Positions 10,758-21,100 of a stretch of DNA of 64,000 nt are shown here, in pieces; position 1 is the stretch's first letter, and each line of letters begins with the position of its first letter. The notes beneath the pieces are model-generated. The model saw nothing but the letters and a program-made list of their open reading frames with translations. It made no database searches and was not told where the DNA came from. The position numbers were made by a program, and so were the translations under genes. The stretch is from Symbiodinium natans (lineage: Eukaryota; Sar; Dinophyceae; Suessiales; Symbiodiniaceae): assembly GCA_905221605.1 (NCBI GenBank), contig CAJNDS010002360.1, positions 51,001 through 115,000 of the forward strand, read 5' to 3'.

Positions 10758-12100
10758 TTATTGCTTGGGGTCCAGCGACTTGGGCGCTGCGGAATCACCA
10801 TGCTCACGCGCATGCGCTGGGCCGGGCCGAGGCGGGTCGCGTAGCGTTAAAATTAAGAAACCCAACAAACCCAAAAAAGCTAAGGGTCTAAAGTTACAGT
10901 AAAGCACTACAAAGTTCAGGAACAAGACTGGCGGCCTCGATGTCCCCACTCAGCGTGCCCAAGGGAGAAGCCGCAGGAGCATCCTTCCTTCAGTGGAACC
11001 GACTCTGGTGCTTGGAGTCTGGTTTGGGGTTCCGCCGAATTTCCCGCAAATTTCCCTAAACCCGTTCGAATGATTTGAATGATTCTGATTCTTCTCGTGT
11101 TCACAAGGCCCCAAGGATGGTGCACAGCCATGTTGGGCGTAGATCAGCGCAATGTCGCCAACCGGTAAGCGTCGTAAGGAACTGTAGCGTCTTGTGAGAC
11201 TTCTTCTCTAGCAGGTGCTGGCATTCAAGCAAAAAGTACACGAAATGCACCATACCATTAGAGGTCTTTCAAAACATCAATCATTTTTGTTGTGGCATTG
11301 CTGGTATGAGCCATAGGCTGCGATGGCTGCCTTTTTCTGCTGCCGAAGTGCACTATTTAGAGCTGCAGAGCCTGCGAGGGTGCAAAGCAGTCAGGGCCTG
11401 CCCATGCTGGACCTGGCAGACACACACTCCTCGGCGCGGCCGCCCATGGCGTAGCGGGGCGCCTGATCGCGGGGCAAGCCCTTCTTCCAGCTTCCTAGCC
11501 CAACCATGAGGTGCAAGGCCCTTGATTCCTGTGATTGTCTCTGCTCGCCAGTTTTCAGCATGTGGCAGTGATGGCTCTGTACACGCAGCCATGGGCGTAG
11601 AATGTCGGGGTGAGTAGGCTCCGGTTGTTCCGGCTAGGAATAAACGCATGCAGAGCAGCACTCACAACGACGCGTGTGGCCTCAGCTTGAGGAGGGGCTC
11701 TTTCAGTACCAGGCTTGCGGCATGCTGGTCACTGGAGCTAAATATCCTTGTGTTCACAGCCTACTGCACAAACCCCAACAGGCTGACACATTTTCGCCGC
11801 CACACTCGTCCCGCTAGCCCCACCGATTTGTCCACAAAGGCAGTTCGCGAAACGGGAAGTTCCTCTGCCGAGTGATGTCGGCCAGCGAATGTTTTAGCAC
11901 CCATCTGTCGACACATGCTCCGCCGACACATGCTGGCACGTGCTGGGACCCATGTGCTGGGGATGTGAAGGGGCCCAGTGGTTGGCACGTGCTCTGAGTC
12001 CCCAGCCAGTATGCCTGTCCCGCTAGCGCTAGCGGTGCAGAACTGACGTGCCTCGCGTATGCTGCCAGGACGTTCTGCAAGAGATGAAGCAAAAAGACAA
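10758..12100. other. No supported gene
   Basis: Open frames on both strands of up to about 100 codons, none with a recognisable domain or clean splice borders. Confidence 0.4.
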
Positions 12101-12110
12101 AGAGAGCGAC

Positions 12111-12154
<44 letters not shown>

Positions 12155-12198
12155 GCAGACAGGCAGGCAGACAGGCAGGCCGGCAGGCAGACAGACGG
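12101..12198. repeat. GA / GACA / GGCA microsatellite
   Basis: (GA)n passes into (GACA)n and then (GGCA)n over about 100 bp. It makes long Arg/Asp/Gln-like or Cys/Leu-like frames on both strands that should not be read as proteins. Confidence 0.9.
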
Positions 12199-13510
12199 CC
12201 GAGAACGAGCAGCCATGGTCGGTCGGAAGCTGCTACGTAACCAAGTACGAATGTCAAGGCGTGCTGTGGCAGCGCCACAATGTAGCGTGGCTTCTCTAAT
12301 TCTGTCCCCAATGCCGCCTTCGCAATTCTTTCCAGGCCTCGGGCAAATGGATTGTCGACAGCCACGGCATGCGTTCACTTCGTTAGGGTCAGCAGGAAGA
12401 CGCACCGAAACGTGCAGCGCAGCCATGCCATGCCATATTGTCAGATTGTGCAACCGAACGGCAAGCCGACATGGATCAACAATTGGACAATTGGGCAGGT
12501 AGGAGCCCTGCTGACCGCTTCCGCCGCTGGATCGCACCATGTGCCTGGGCTTTCAAATCTTCGGATGACTTCGGATGACTTCGGATAGCTGTTATTTCTG
12601 TTCTTGGTCAGCGAGGCGTTGGTGCGACCACGGTTGAGCACCCGACCAGTCCAGCAGCCAAGACAGAGCCGCACGTGATGACGAAGGCCGAGGCCCGTCG
12701 CGCTGCACCAGGCGGCAACTGGCCGTCGCGCACCTGACCATTCTTAGAAAGGCGCGTAAAGTCTGTAATCTATAAACTGAAGTCTGAAGATGGCCCAGGA
12801 CCCGTTGTCAGGTTGCCGGTCACTGAGATTTGCTGAGCACTGAGCCGCCTGATGAAGTCTCGAAAGGGCATCAATCATGCGTCGGGCAAGCCTCATGTCA
12901 AAGACTTGCAGTGCGGTCTGTCTTTTCGCACGTCATGCCGCCTGTGAGTCGGTTTATTTAAACCATTGCACTCAGGACGGGGCCGGTAAAAGCGGTCTCC
13001 ATAGAAGAAAACAGAGTCCTGGCTGGAAGTTTGCATCTGCAGGTATAGGCTTGACGTGAAGGCATACGAAAAACATGCCGGTCCAGAAACCACACATTGG
13101 TCTCCCTAATCTCTTCGATGCGGTTGTGAGCAGAATCCTGAGGCGAACACGTGCGAAGGTCGGGAAGCCGTTTTAAGATGCTGCAGCCAACCATCAGCTA
13201 GATGGATTGCACCGCATAACAAGTATAGCGACAAGAGCTCCGACGGTCCTCAAAAAAATATAACTATGCTGACACCAGGATCTTGGGACACAAAAACCTC
13301 TGTTCCGCTCGTCCCACAGCTATATAGTGGTCAGCCTATTTGGAGGCTGATGGACAAGCAGGAAAGCATGTGCAAACGCAACAGTCTACGTGAGGGCACC
13401 ACTGACGTGTTTGCCTGACATACTTACGCTGTTGGAATAGACGTGGCGATGCATTGTGCTGAGTCGGGAGCCTAGAGGGGAGCGGATAGAGCATCCTCCA
13501 CACCAAAAAT
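12199..13510. other. Mostly unassigned, one weak exon candidate
   Basis: The only coding-like stretch is on the minus strand around 13070-13180, reading RIEEIRETNVWFLDRHVF in an open frame. No splice pair or family could be fixed. Near 12563-12590 the word TCGGATGACT recurs in tandem. Confidence 0.3.
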
Positions 13511-13535
13511 CCCCCCCCCCCCCCCCCCCCCCCCC
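13511..13535. repeat. Poly-C run, 25 bp
   Basis: An uninterrupted C homopolymer on the plus strand. Its length is likely to be approximate in any assembly. Confidence 0.9.
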
Positions 13536-13692
13536 GTGACACCCACCTCATTTCCACGACATAGCTTATGGTCCAAAACCTCCAAAAGGCCTCGCTGACC
13601 CAGGCCACAGACAAGACTGTATAGAGGAACGAAAGCAAGCTGCCAAAGAGATACTAGTAGCTGTGTGTGAGAAGCAGCTCATTACCAAGTAG

Positions 13693-13986
13693 AGCAATAC
13701 TAGTGATAACAATGATAATAAGCATATTTTTATCTATGAAAAATTATTGGATTATGAACTAAAAGAGACACAGAATGTAATATTAATTGGGAAAGAAATA
13801 AGTAATTTAAAAAATGAATATAAAATAATGGCAGATAAATACAAGCAAGAAAATATTAAATATAAAATATGGTTAAAAGAGAATGAAACAAATAAATTAA
13901 AGATTAAACTAAAACAGATTGAGGATGAAATAAGTGTTGGAACCCATTCACCTCACAAAGCGCATCACAGCGCACGCCGACATTGA
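13693..13986 (+). CDS. AT-rich island encoding a lysine/asparagine-rich coiled coil
   Basis: The frame is open from 13693 (after a TAG) to 13986. Between about 13690 and 13936 the DNA is very AT-rich, and the translation is dominated by K, N, E and I with heptad-like spacing (for example KEISNLKNEYKIMADKYKQE). At 13936 the base composition switches abruptly back to the GC-rich background and the coding look ends. There is no ATG near the frame start; the first in-frame ATG lies well inside, within KIMADKYK. Composition and codon use differ sharply from everything nearby, so this looks like a fragment moved in from an AT-rich genome (a large DNA virus, organelle or AT-rich microbe are all possible). 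I recognise no family and assign no function. Confidence 0.55.
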   Translation, partial: SNTSDNNDNKHIFIYEKLLDYELKETQNVILIGKEISNLKNEYKIMADKYKQENIKYKIWLKENETNKLKIKLKQIEDEISVGTHSPHKAHHSARRH

Positions 13987-14277
13987 AAGTACACAGCCAA
14001 GCGTCTGCTGGCTGGTCAGGCACTTTGGGCACGAAGAACTCCGACTCTAGCTGTCGGTTCCCTTGCCTGCAGATCGGAAGAAAGGGAAGATTCAGGAGGA
14101 TCTGCCATGACTCACTTGCCGCCTTTGAGGATTCTTGAGGGCTGAAGACATCACCTTCATACGGTTCCAAAAATTCTGCTGCGAGTAGTTCTTCCCTTTC
14201 GGCATCAACTGTTCTGAGGTGTGATGAACTGGGCTTCCCCTTCTGACAGTAGGGCCTGCTCCGGGGGCGCTGACCCT

Positions 14278-14696
14278 TCAGAAATTCAAGTTCTCGCCAT
14301 GCATGGCACCCATGTAATTGGCAGCGAGCAGCATACCGCCCATACCGCCGCCGTAGCCACCACCATACATGGAGCTGCCATACATACCTCCCCGCCTTGC
14401 GCAGCCAATACGACTCGTGCTGCTTCCAGCTCTGCCAACTTCCAAAAACAGACAAAATCTGCGCAGGTAGCTCTTACTGCTCCGCGTGACCAAGACCCAG
14501 GCCCATACATTGACCCCATCCCGCCATACATGGAGCTACCGTAGCCACCATACATGGAGCTGCCATAGCCGCCATATCCACCATAGCTGCTTCCGTACCT
14601 CCCAGAGGCATGGCATCATATTGCATCATTGGACGCTGAAACTTGACAACGGTCTCCGCGCACATGGAGTTGCCGTACATGGAGCTGGACCCGTAC
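14278..14696 (-). CDS. Gly-Tyr-Met-rich low-complexity protein, three C-terminal exons
   Basis: Three minus-strand exons repeat the unit GYGSSMYGG. Exon 14651-14696 reads YGSSSMYGNSM. Exon 14478-14598 reads YGGYGGYGSSMYGG and then GMGSMYGPGSWSRG, with donor GTAAGAG. The last exon, up to about 14391, reads MYGSSMYGGGYGGGMGGM and ends NYMGAMHGENLNF before a TGA at 14280-14278. The first two exons share the same acceptor word AG|GTACGG, and the third frame begins at a similar AGGTATGT. Gly/Tyr-rich tails of this kind are typical of disordered RNA-binding or phase-separating proteins, and the peroxisomal docking factor PEX13 also has a GYGG-rich N-terminus. No folded domain is visible, so neither identity can be claimed. 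The N-terminal part was not found. Confidence 0.55.
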
Positions 14697-15742
14697 CTTA
14701 CGGAGCAGTGCATTGAAGCGCCCTCTGCTTGTTGGTCATTCCTCACAACGGACCTACGCAAAGAAGATGAACCCATCAAGCGATCAAGTTCTCTGCACGG
14801 GCTGGGCAACAACGTCCCGCAAAAAGATTCCAAAAGCAGATTGCTGGCAGAGTTGTTATCCTTGACACCGACACCAACTCAACATAACTCAAATCCTTGG
14901 CTCTGCGAGGAAGCTAGCTCCAGCCCTTGACTTAAAGTCAAACAACCTAGCCCAGCAAATTGCTGCAATCTTGATCTCACATGACCTATCCGCATCCGAA
15001 AGCTCCAAAAATCTTCCCTTGAACTTGCCCAGTGCCGAGCAAAAATAAGTGCGAACAGATCACGCACTGCCGTTGGCATACGAGGATGAAGGAGCTAGCC
15101 TGGCGAACTGCAGCTTTGTCTATGAGCCACATCCACAGCAATCCGCAGGCCGATTCCGCTCAAGTTATAAGCAGCTATCCCAAGCACCACACATATGACA
15201 CGTTGGGACAGTTTGCATCTGTGTGGAAAACAGAAAGAAAATCTGTGACGCTGTTCCGACAAATGGCAGCTAGCAAGTCTAACCTCATTACCAGGCTCGC
15301 AGCGTCTGATTGCCAGGGCTGCGGCGATGTGCTGTTCACAGCAGCCGCAGTGGCAGAACTCGCTGCAGCGTCAGCACCCGGAGTACCAGTACCTAAGAAT
15401 TACACATGCACCATTCGTGCCTCACCTTCTATGCAGCCAGCAAGTTGCAGAAGGGAATGTGACTTCATGCTGGGTTCGAAACGAAACCTACCCGAACTTG
15501 GGGGCTGTGGTCAAGACCAAGGTGGTCCAACATACTGCCTGTGGGAATAAAACCTGTACTTGGGAATCTCTTCTCCTGGTCTTGATCTCCACTGACAAAT
15601 ATCGAAAACATCAGCCTTCGCGACCACAATGCTAACATGCCCAAGGCAAGGAAATGCAAAACTTTGTAGTTGTTGCGGTATGGAGGAGCCTCCCAAGTCC
15701 CGAGCCTTCGGTAATGCGTATCACCCCCACATTGTGAGTTCA
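14697..15742. other. No supported gene
   Basis: Open frames exist on both strands (for example plus 15327-15635), but none has a motif or clear splice pair. Upstream exons of the Gly-Tyr-Met gene could lie here. Confidence 0.35.
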
Positions 15743-15747
15743 TTCCG
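15743..15747. repeat. Target-site duplication, left copy (TTCCG)
   Basis: The five bases immediately outside the left LTR match the five outside the right LTR (25271-25275) exactly. Confidence 0.9.
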
Positions 15748-16539
15748 TGTGCGAAGTGTCCAAATCAAGGAAAACTTGCGCGTCGAAGAACTGAAAAACT
15801 GTGTCCACTATTCCGGTTGATCAGACCCAAGTAGACAAGGAAGTTGGTTATTTACAGTTGTGAGGTGTTAAGTTGCTCCAGAAGTAACAGTATCCCTGTC
15901 AACGGGGAACACGAGGTAGCTAGCCAAGTATTCCAAGCCACTCCCGACGTTAACTATCGGAAGGATCCCCAAAGTTGCTATCTCCAGGGGGTGGTAACCT
16001 ATCGTTCAAGATGTATCCACTAGCCGTCCGGCTGCGTGTTGTACACCTATCCCAATATTCACCTGGACAGCCACCTATCCTCAGTATCCTCCGGCCTCCG
16101 GCTATGAGTTGTAAAGAGAACAGATAACTATCCCAAGGGTTAGGGAAAAGGATCTATCCCTCGTCGACGCCCGATCGTTTTAGCTCCTCTGGCCTCCGGC
16201 TGCGAGTTGGCTAAGCGGATCCACCACGTACAGGGACACTATCCACGGGGGCAAAACTGTACAAGTGGGGCGCAGCTACACGGACGAAGTCAAGAAACAA
16301 ACAAAAGAGAAAGGTGAATGAATGTACAGTGTGCTTATGTTGCTGTCTTGTTGCCCTGTAAGCCCAGACAGCAACAGCACACGAAATTCTATCCAGGCCC
16401 CTCCATCTATCCCAAGGCTCAGTGCGCTATTCCGGCTCGTCCGCGAGGAGGTCGACATCTATCCCGGAGCAAACCCGAAATCAACTGACATCAAAACAAT
16501 TGCTCCCCCGAAAGTACCTGAAAGACGTGGTGCGAAACA
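15748..16539 (-). repeat. 3' LTR (left copy)
   Basis: 792 bp, starting TGTGCGAAGTG and ending GCGAAACA on the plus strand. Apart from 16435 (G here, A at 25166) I see no difference from the right copy. It contains several TATCC words, the plus-strand form of the element's signature motif. Confidence 0.95.
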
Positions 16540-16545
16540 CCCCCC
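16540..16545 (-). promoter_or_regulatory. Polypurine tract
   Basis: On the coding strand the sequence TCACGGGGGG abuts the first base of the 3' LTR (TGTTTCGCAC). This is where a plus-strand primer is expected. Confidence 0.75.
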
Positions 16546-16970
16546 GTGATGGGGGCGTCAGCTCGCAGAGTGACGTCTCCCAGCATAAACGATGAATTCG
16601 CGAATCCTCGTCCGGTTTGCATCAGACCTTCAACACAAACGCAGGAGGGATCGCCAGCACGGTCTCCAGCCCCTTTGAGGCGCCCACCACCACCCGCGAT
16701 TACGAAGACCACATCGGCGACCCTCGGAAGCAACACCGTCATCCGCAAACCTTCGAATCATCGTCTGAGCACACACGTCTTCGACGGTGCCCTAATACAT
16801 GCACCCAAGATGTTTGCTAATCCGCATCATTGGAAAATTGGTCACTCATCTTCTATCCCCTTACGCCGAAACTCAGTTCATCTCGTCCAGGCACTATCCC
16901 TTGCAACATCGGCCCTTTCACTTGGTTCAGTACCCCTCCTAGACGATGTAGCCCTTTCTTTTGCAGGAGG

Positions 16971-18100
16971 GACTTAATGGTGGCCAGCCATGCCCACAGA
17001 AGCTGTCTGACGAGGGCCGAGAGGACTTACTGGTGATCAGCCACGCCCCTCCACTCACAAGCAGTAACCTTCGTCATTGGTTGGTCTGCGCCCGTCAGGG
17101 AACGCCCATAAGGCCAGCTGCTCGCAGTTGAAGCAGTAGCTGCGTCGCTCCCACTCATCTCACCCAGCGCCTTCTTTACGTACATGTCCTCGACGAATAT
17201 ATCCCCTATCCGGAAAGTCCTATCCCAGGCTTGGCTCACCCCACGACTCAGAGCCGCGGAGGACAGCGGGCCATGGCAATCCTAACCGCTGCATCACTCC
17301 ATGCGCTAGGGGCATGACTTTGCATGCGCCCTGCAGATCTATCCCTTGCCACGCCACCTCGTCCAACGACGTGAGGAGCCATCCCACGCACATCAGCAGA
17401 CGTGACGCCGTTAATGGTGGCAGGCGTCTTCCTTCTTCTCGTCGTGGTTTCTCTCGTCCAAGTGCGTCGCAACGGCGGGCACCTACTCCCACTGATAGTC
17501 GCCGCTCTGGCCGCGAGGACTTATTGGTGATCAGCCATGCCTCCGCTGCCGTGCACGCTCCGTCTCGCAGCAACATTGTCTCCGCATTCTGCAGATTTGC
17601 CATACACTGCGTTGTTATGTTCGTAGACATCGAACAGCCTCCCGTCCGGAACGTTGATCATCATGCATTGGCAGGCAGGCTCACGGCTAATCCTTCCCTC
17701 TATCCCCCCGGCCACCGGTCGTCACGTAGATGTTCGTCAGCATTTTCCTTTGCCAGCTTCCGGTTCACATGCATAGTAACATGTACTCCCCCCCGCGCAC
17801 CGTATTCAGCCTCGACGTGTAATCCCTTCACTCGTGTCGTAATCTCCATGTAGTACTACGCATTTCTATCCACTCCCCCCGGCTCGCAGATACCGTGGTG
17901 ACATAGACAATGTCATAGTTGTCCTTTCCCCCCTGTGCCGGTGGTCTTTGCGTTGACGCATACATTTTCCTAGATATCGTAACTATCCCGCTTCTATACG
18001 AGCGAACTATCCGTAGACGAACTCAAACTCATAGAAAGCTCCCCCCGGCTTGCGGGCACCGCGTGGACATACACAACGTCACACATATCCCTCCGCCCCC
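16971..18100 (-). repeat. Diverged modules in the element's 3' tail
   Basis: Two kinds of repeat are visible. The first is GACTTAYTGGTGATCAGCCA, at about 16971 (diverged), 17023 and 17517; on the minus strand it reads ADHQ followed by a stop. The second is a unit of about 170 bp starting near 17705, 17877 and 18044 around CCCCCCGGC...; its minus-strand translations resemble each other (DIVYVTTVSASRGE, DVVYVHAVPASRGE). This suggests former coding repeats that have decayed. No known domain. Confidence 0.5.
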
Positions 18101-18379
18101 CGGATGTCGACCAACAAAACCACACCTATGTCCTTTCTATCCCAGGCGTACTGCATTAAGATGTACAAGATTAACAATACGTCGTAGTCCTATCCCTATT
18201 CCGGAAGAGTCGGGCCTATCCCCTATACGTGTTCCTCATGCTCACAACGCTGCGAAATATCCCCTTGAGGTTGCCGTCCGCGAAGCTCACCATGCACCAT
18301 ACTCCCTTTGCCTTTCTGAGACGAGGTCCGACTGCTGGGCGCCAAACGTCAAGACCGGCAACGGTGTATTTAGTACGCC

Positions 18380-18930
18380 TTGTATCCCATCCCGGGCCAG
18401 AACAGTGAAGTAGAGGACGCGAAGCTCCGATGCCTGTATCCCTCGGGGTCGAAACAGTGAAGTAAGGGACGTGAAGCTCCGCTATCTGTATCCCTTCGGG
18501 ACCAAAACAGTGAAGTAAGGGACGTGAAGCTCCGCTATCTGTATCCCTTCGGGACCAAAACAGTGAAGTAAGGGACGTGAAGCTCCGCTATCTGTATCCC
18601 TTCGGGACCCAAAACAGTGAAGTAAGGGACGTGAAGCTCCGCTATCTGTGTCCCTTCGGGACCAAAACAGTGAAGTAAGGGACGTGAAGCTCCGCTATCT
18701 GTATCCCTTCGGGACCAAAACAGTGAAGTAAGGGACGTGAAGCTCCGCTATCTGTATCCCTTCGGGACCCAAAACAGTGAAGTAAGGGACGTGAAGCTCC
18801 GCTATCTGTGTCCCTTCGGGACCAAAACAGTGAAGTAAGGGACGTGAAGCTCCGCTATCTGTATCCCTTCGGGACCAAAACAGTGAAGTAATGGACGTGA
18901 AGCGCTGGTACTTCTATTCCTTCGGGAAGG
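18380..18930. repeat. Tandem array, 53-54 bp unit, about ten copies
   Basis: Unit starts at 18436, 18488, 18541, 18594, 18648, 18701, 18754, 18808 and 18861, with a diverged copy at each end. Each carries GTATCCCTTCGGGACC and ACAGTGAAGTAAGGGACGTG. Every third unit is 54 bp (GGGACCC) and the next begins GTGT, giving a 160-bp higher-order period. Confidence 0.95.
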
Positions 18931-18937
18931 TTTGAGC

Positions 18938-19212
18938 AGCAAAGATCTCCACTCTGTATTCCCTGCAGGTATCACAGGCCCTCCACTCTGCAGTTCCTGC
19001 TTGAAGGATCCGGGCAGCAAATATCTCCAGATCGTATCCCTGCAGACAGAGAAGCCCTCCACCCTGCACTCCCTGCGTGCTTGCAGGATCCGGCCAGCGA
19101 AGATCTCCACTCCGTATTCCCTGCAGGCAGAGAAGCCCTCCGCCCTGCACTCCCTGCTTGCTTGCTGGATCCGGCCAGCGAAGATCTCCGCTCCGTATTC
19201 CCTTCAGATCCA
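18938..19212. repeat. Tandem array, about 80 bp unit, 3.5 copies
   Basis: Units start near 18938, 19013, 19093 and 19174, each with CAGCRAAKATCTCC, a TATTCCCTGCAG word and a GGATCCGG boundary. Confidence 0.85.
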
Positions 19213-19547
19213 TGAGAAGCGTCGGGTAGCAAAGCCCCCCGCGTGCCTTTCTGCAACTCGATGACTTTTCCTGGTAGCTGTTGATGTTCCGGCTGCTTCG
19301 TGTTGGGCAGGCAGCGGCCCGCTATGACACTCCAACTGATATAGCCCCGGCGCACAGTCATCAAGTCGACGATGGCTATCACCACTATCCCTCCCCTTTG
19401 CGACGCCGTATCCGCCCTCCAACAGCTCCTGCGTGAAAGCGATGGAATGTCATAGGTGTATTCCCGCCTTGGCTATTCTATTCCCTGACGCCTGCGTGGC
19501 AAATCCAAAATATCCCAGAATCAATCTGGCTATCCCTGCTGCACACG

Positions 19548-19753
19548 CTTGACTCGATGGAACTCTCCTTGATCCCAAACCTTGACTCGACGGCAATCCC
19601 TGCTGCCAAACTTTGACTCGATGGATATCCCTTGCTCCCAAATCCTGACTCGATGGATTTCCCTTGCTGCCACATCCTGACTCGATGGATTTCCCTTGCT
19701 GCCACATCCTGACTCGATGGATTTCCCTTGCTCCCAAATCTTGACTCTATGGC
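19548..19753. repeat. Tandem array, about 33 bp unit, six to seven copies
   Basis: Units share TGACTCGATGG followed by TTTCCCTTGCTGCCA-type sequence. On the minus strand all frames stay open, so the apparent proteins here are not informative. Confidence 0.9.
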
Positions 19754-20160
19754 AATCACACATTTTCCTTGCACATATACTCCCGACATGCAAATTCCGC
19801 CACAAATCGTACATGAGGAGCCCGCACTATCCCCCTGCAAGCAAGACTTGATGATATCGCCACTCTTCTATCTTCGCCATCTTGTCCTTGTCATCCGTCC
19901 GCTCGTTTCGATATGCCATTCACTATCCAAGCCCCCATCTCCCTTGGCCACCCGAGCACGTGTACATCACAATGTGCCTGCCGATGTGTCAATGTGCAGA
20001 ACCGCGTCCGGGGCCAACCTCCCTGATAATCAAAGCAAACATTAGGCTCGTAATTTGCCAGACCGCTCATTCCACGCCACTGCCACACACGCGTCATCAT
20101 CTTCATCATGAGCATCTCATCTGTTCGAATCCTATGTATCTCCCCCCCGTGTCCCGGGCA

Positions 20161-20289
20161 AACCCCCCAATAAGCAGGACCTGAATCTATCCCGTTCGCT
20201 CATGCTTCGCTTCCACTCTATCGAGCTAACCCCCCAATAAGCAAGACCTGAATCTATCCCGTCCGCTCAGGCTTCACTTTCACTCTATC
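20161..20289. repeat. Tandem duplication, about 62-67 bp
   Basis: Two copies (20161 and 20228) of AACCCCCCAATAAGCA followed by GACCTGAATCTATCCCGT. Confidence 0.85.
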
Positions 20290-20506
20290 CCGTCCGATCG
20301 CCAAAACGACTCAGAGTACCTCGAGTCCGTCCGGTCATATCTTCGGGCGATCCAGGCTTATCGCAGAAGTGTCTAGGCTTCTCCCAGATGTGTCCCAGGC
20401 CTGTAAATTGACTATTCCGGCCATCCAGATGTATTCCGAAACTATCCACCGGCATCCCAGAGACGTCGAAGGTTCCCGACGCCTCAGTTGCATCCCTTGT
20501 CTGTAA

Positions 20507-21100
20507 TCATCCTATTCCCGTGCGAGCTTCAAGCCACCACCAAGCGTACTGACCGGGCTTCCGCGTCTCCCCGTTCTCAAACATCAATGCGCCGTTCGCC
20601 ACGTCCGCCTGCATTCCCCGGAACATTCTGGGCCTGAATCTTGATCCAGCTCGCGCCTTCATTCCGTCGACGATTTCTCTCTCGTTGTTCACTGGTCTCC
20701 AGAGACTGGGATCTGATAGTTGTCGTCGATGTTGGTTATAACCCCTCTTGTGGTTCGGAGTTTTGCGACACTCATCCGCAGCATGGGATATAATCCTCCT
20801 CGAAATCCCGCTCGAACCCCTATCCCGAGTTTTGGGATACCCCCCCGCAAGGACGTACTCCTCAGCGAAGCCCTGCTCGAATCCCTATCCCAAGACACCC
20901 CCCGTTCGAGTTGGGCGAGCTGCGTGACGAAGTCCTCAGTGGAATCAATTGTTTGCTGATCTCTGGGCGGGACGAGCGCTGCAATGAGGTCGCCCTCTGG
21001 ATTAGGGTAAAAACGTTCCCTATCCCTGTTCGCGGCGCAGCGTTCTCTGACATCTGTGTAGTCTATGTTCCTAGCGGACACGGCATATTCCCGGGTAGCC
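20507..21100 (-). CDS. Possible 3' continuation of Gag (two short overlapping frames)
   Basis: Directly after the stop of the capsid-like frame at 21101, another frame reads TREYAVSARNIDYTDV and later FYPNPEGDLIAALVPP, ending at 20689. A third frame, overlapping it by a GTGA (20692-20689), continues to 20507 (MFRGMQADVANGAL). Neither has an ATG at its start, and each follows by a frame change. They may be the end of one long Gag-like protein that needs frameshifting, or a coding tail disrupted by indels. No protease or other pol motif (for example D-T/S-G) is visible. Confidence 0.4.

Noticed and set aside
11761-12540. 259-codon minus-strand open frame
   Set aside because: Its middle is the GACA/GGCA microsatellite read as Cys/Leu/Ser runs; the flanks show no domain.
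20108-20890. GTTCGAATCC and GCTCGAATCC words resembling a tRNA T-arm
   Set aside because: No cloverleaf could be built around them; they are repeats within the LTR element.
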